A DNA stretch of 8,289 nt from JBDNJM01 sp041687755 (GTDB lineage: Bacteria > Planctomycetota > UBA1135 > GCA-002686595), in assembly GCA_041687755.1 (NCBI GenBank), contig JBDNJM010000193.1, forward strand, positions 1 through 8,289, in the 5' to 3' direction. The translations under genes were made by a program, and so were the position numbers. The notes beneath the pieces are model-generated. The model made no database searches, was not told where the DNA came from, and was given only the letters and a program-made list of their open reading frames with translations. Below are positions 6,829-8,289 of the stretch, one piece after another. Within the stretch, counting starts at the first letter, position 1; the number at the start of each line of letters is the position of its first letter.

Positions 6829-6862
6829 GTGGGTCCGGTGCGGAGGGACTCGAGTCGATTCC

Positions 6863-7748
6863 ATGTGGGAGCACTACCTCTCGCACCGAACCTGCGATGA
6901 CCCCGACGCCAGCGCGATTTCGGCGGCTCTGGCGCTGCTCACCAAGCACGGCTTCGACGGCCTCGCCCACCCGGTCGAGATGCTCTTGAACGAGGTCACG
7001 CGCCTTGTGCGCAGCGCCCATCTGGGCGCAAGCCCCTGGGACCGCAGCGGCGAGCGTATAGGGCACGCCGACTGCTTCAAGGTCGAAGACGGTGGCAACC
7101 CAGTCCGGCGAACTCTCGCTCCAGGTTCCCAAGACGCGGGGCCTGGCCGAGTGCGCCGAGCCGTTCTATCCGGAAGCCCTGGAGCGTGGGGAGCGCGCCG
7201 AGGAAGCGTTGAACCTTCCTCTGGCGGAGAAGAGACGTCCAAGGCGTCTCCATCAGGCAGGGCAAGGAGGTCCCCGAGCGTCTTTGCGGAACGCGATCAG
7301 CTCGATCCAGGTTTCGGGAATCTTTGTCCAACAGACGAGGATCCAGATGCTTTGAGGAGTCGCAATCTGGGTGCAATCCGGAACCTGATCCTGGATGTCG
7401 ACCTACACCAAGGTCCCGCACGCCGGCAGTGTGGTCGACTGCGCGGTCCTGATCGCTGCGGGCACCAAGCAAGGCAACAGCAAGCGCCCCGCCATCGGCT
7501 GCAGCGCCTGGCTGTCTGAAGCCGAGGTAAATTGTCGGCCCTTCCTCAAGTGCCTCGGGGCCGGTGGTATGCAAGGCGTCGAGATTGTCACCAGCGATGA
7601 CCACTCAGGCCTCAGGTCGCCCTCCGAGCGGGCTTGCCGGGGGGTCGCCTCGCAGCGCCGCCAGGTCCATATGTAGCGCGACGGCGCCGGGTACGTCCCC
7701 AAGGTAGAGATGCGCAGCGCCGATGCTCGCAACATCCTCATTCTCCTA
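6863..7748 (+). pseudogene. IS256-family (Mutator-type) transposase, decayed and 3'-truncated
   Basis: Family sequence can be followed through all three plus frames: HGFDGLAHPVEMLLNEVTRL and HLGASPWDRSGER (from the ATG at 6863), VATQSGELSLQVPKTRG (from 7092) with FYPEALERGERAEEAL, DVQGVSIRQGKEVPERLCG (7234-7290), AISSIQVS (7293-7316), RSRNLGAIRNLILD (7355-7396), TYTKVPHAGSVVDCAVLIAAG (from 7401), SEAEVNCRPFLK, GVEIVTSDDHSGL, and after an in-frame TAG (7674-7676) RDGAGYVPKVEMRSADARN. Frame changes fall near 7081, 7230-7236, 7290, 7317-7354, 7397, 7616 and 7643. The first two catalytic aspartates (7394-7396 and 7596-7598) remain, about 67 residues apart, as I recall for IS256. The C-terminal part with the catalytic glutamate is absent. 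The family call is firm; the 3' edge is approximate (similarity fades after about 7735). Confidence 0.9.
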
Positions 7749-7984
7749 ACCCGGACTCTTCAACAAGCGTAGTAGCGGACCGCTCGGATCGCCGAAGTTC
7801 GGCCTACACCGACCAATTCTTGCGTCTTCGACCAATATTTGACCGCCTACACTCTGGCACATTGGCCGGTCGTGCCCAATTCTGTCCAAAATTGAGGTGG
7901 GGACGGACCTCCGGCGCAATTCGAGTCCGGCTCTACTTCGCACAGAGTTCTTCAGGAAAGGTTGGCGACCCTTAGCGTTGCGAG
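7749..7984. other. Non-coding junction between two transposase remnants
   Basis: No protein family signal is visible here. The stretch is less G+C-rich than the operon. It contains two 8-base words, each present twice in direct orientation (GCCTACAC at 7802 and 7845; CGACCAAT at 7810 and 7829). It also contains CAATT (7877-7881) facing AATTG (7890-7894), and AGCGG-A-CCGCT at about 7773-7783. It lies just past the 3' end of the IS1380 transposase, so that element's terminal repeat should be here if the end is intact. I cannot place it without a reference element. Confidence 0.5.
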
Positions 7985-8289
7985 TTACCAGAGGTCTGTG
8001 CACGGATGGCTGCTTGGCATCGAGACGACGATGCGCCTCACGCTTTCGGTCACCGTCGCCCCGATTTTTAACAGGCGGACGCGAAGGGTCCCACTGTCGC
8101 GCGGCTCAGCGCGGTCTTCTTGAGCGAGCGCCACATTTTCCTGGAAGAGGACGAAGGCTGCGGCCGCAAGGAGTACGCGGAACTGGTTCGGCAGAAAGGC
8201 GGTGCAGCTCGTGCGATCGATCTGGAGGTCATGCTTTAGCTCCTTGATTCGGTTCTCGGAGTCACCGCGCATGCAGTACAGCTTCCATA
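7985..8289 (-). CDS. IS1380-family transposase, C-terminal part (5' end outside window, possibly decayed)
   Basis: The frame enters from the right edge as WKLYCMRGDSENRIKELKHD and continues with LQIDRTSCTAFLPNQFRVLL, AAAAFVLF and GTLRVRLLKIGATVTESVRR to a TAA at 7985-7987. The yC-RGd-ENRIKE, DRTS, NQFR and LRLKLLKIGA blocks are hallmarks of the IS1380 transposase C-terminus. The ATG at 8272 is internal to the family sequence, so the gene begins beyond the window. Two signs of decay are visible. Between LF and GTLR the frame reads ENVALAQEDRAEPRDS, while the next frame reads SLKKTALSRATVG, which fits the family better, suggesting compensating indels. In addition, the TAA follows DLW early, and the same frame continues 10 codons to TGA at 7952-7954. 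Confidence 0.85.
   Translation of the reverse strand, partial: WKLYCMRGDSENRIKELKHDLQIDRTSCTAFLPNQFRVLLAAAAFVLFQENVALAQEDRAEPRDSGTLRVRLLKIGATVTESVRRIVVSMPSSHPCTDLW

Larger units (their letters stand above)
6467..6862. other. Non-coding stretch upstream of the dehydratase operon
   Basis: These 396 bases separate the first gene of the minus-strand block from the IS256 remnant. No reading frame here shows recognisable protein sequence. The left part, next to the operon start, holds two long G-tracts on the plus strand. The right part holds two inverted repeats (6735-6748 and 6780-6828). The promoter of the operon should lie here, but I see no convincing -35/-10 pair. The IS256 element's left end may also lie here. 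Confidence 0.6.

Noticed and set aside
7077..7604. Minus-strand open frame across the IS256 remnant
   Set aside because: It is antisense to recognisable transposase sequence on the plus strand and has no motif of its own.

Overview
The window is G+C-rich (about two thirds by eye). It holds a compact minus-strand gene block (positions 6466 down to 70) followed, to the right, by a stretch of broken transposon DNA (about 6700-8289). The dehydratase-like protein resembles, from memory, the FabZ paralogues common in Planctomycetota. That family also often pairs MBOAT and SGNH proteins, so a planctomycete-like bacterium is my best guess. This is inference; nothing in the window fixes the taxonomy.

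The minus-strand block reads, in transcription order: a FabZ-like hotdog dehydratase (6466-5987), an SGNH-hydrolase-like membrane-anchored protein (5979-4897), an MBOAT O-acyltransferase of the AlgI type (4900-3509), a 147-base gap, a ferredoxin/flavodoxin-NADP+ reductase (3361-2558), a second SGNH-like protein (2537-1461) and a second MBOAT (1464-70). The two SGNH-MBOAT pairs are clear duplicates. The MBOATs align almost without gaps over their whole length (about 58% identity by my hand count). Both pairs use the same junction: a 4-base GTGA stop/start overlap with GGAG 8 bases before the GTG start. Each pair therefore looks like an envelope acylation module. In such modules the MBOAT moves an acyl group across the membrane and the SGNH protein acts on the outer face, most likely on a polysaccharide. 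Acceptor and acyl donor cannot be read from the sequence.

The 396 bases before the dehydratase gene have no convincing gene. They contain a perfect G-quadruplex-type motif close to the operon start and two strong inverted repeats.

From 6863 to about 7748 on the plus strand lies an IS256-family (Mutator-type) transposase wrecked by about seven frame changes and a stop codon, with its C-terminal third missing. From the right edge down to 7985 on the minus strand lies the C-terminal part of an IS1380-family transposase. The two remnants converge on about 235 bases of non-coding DNA. The right side of the window is thus a decaying insertion-sequence cluster next to an intact acylation operon.
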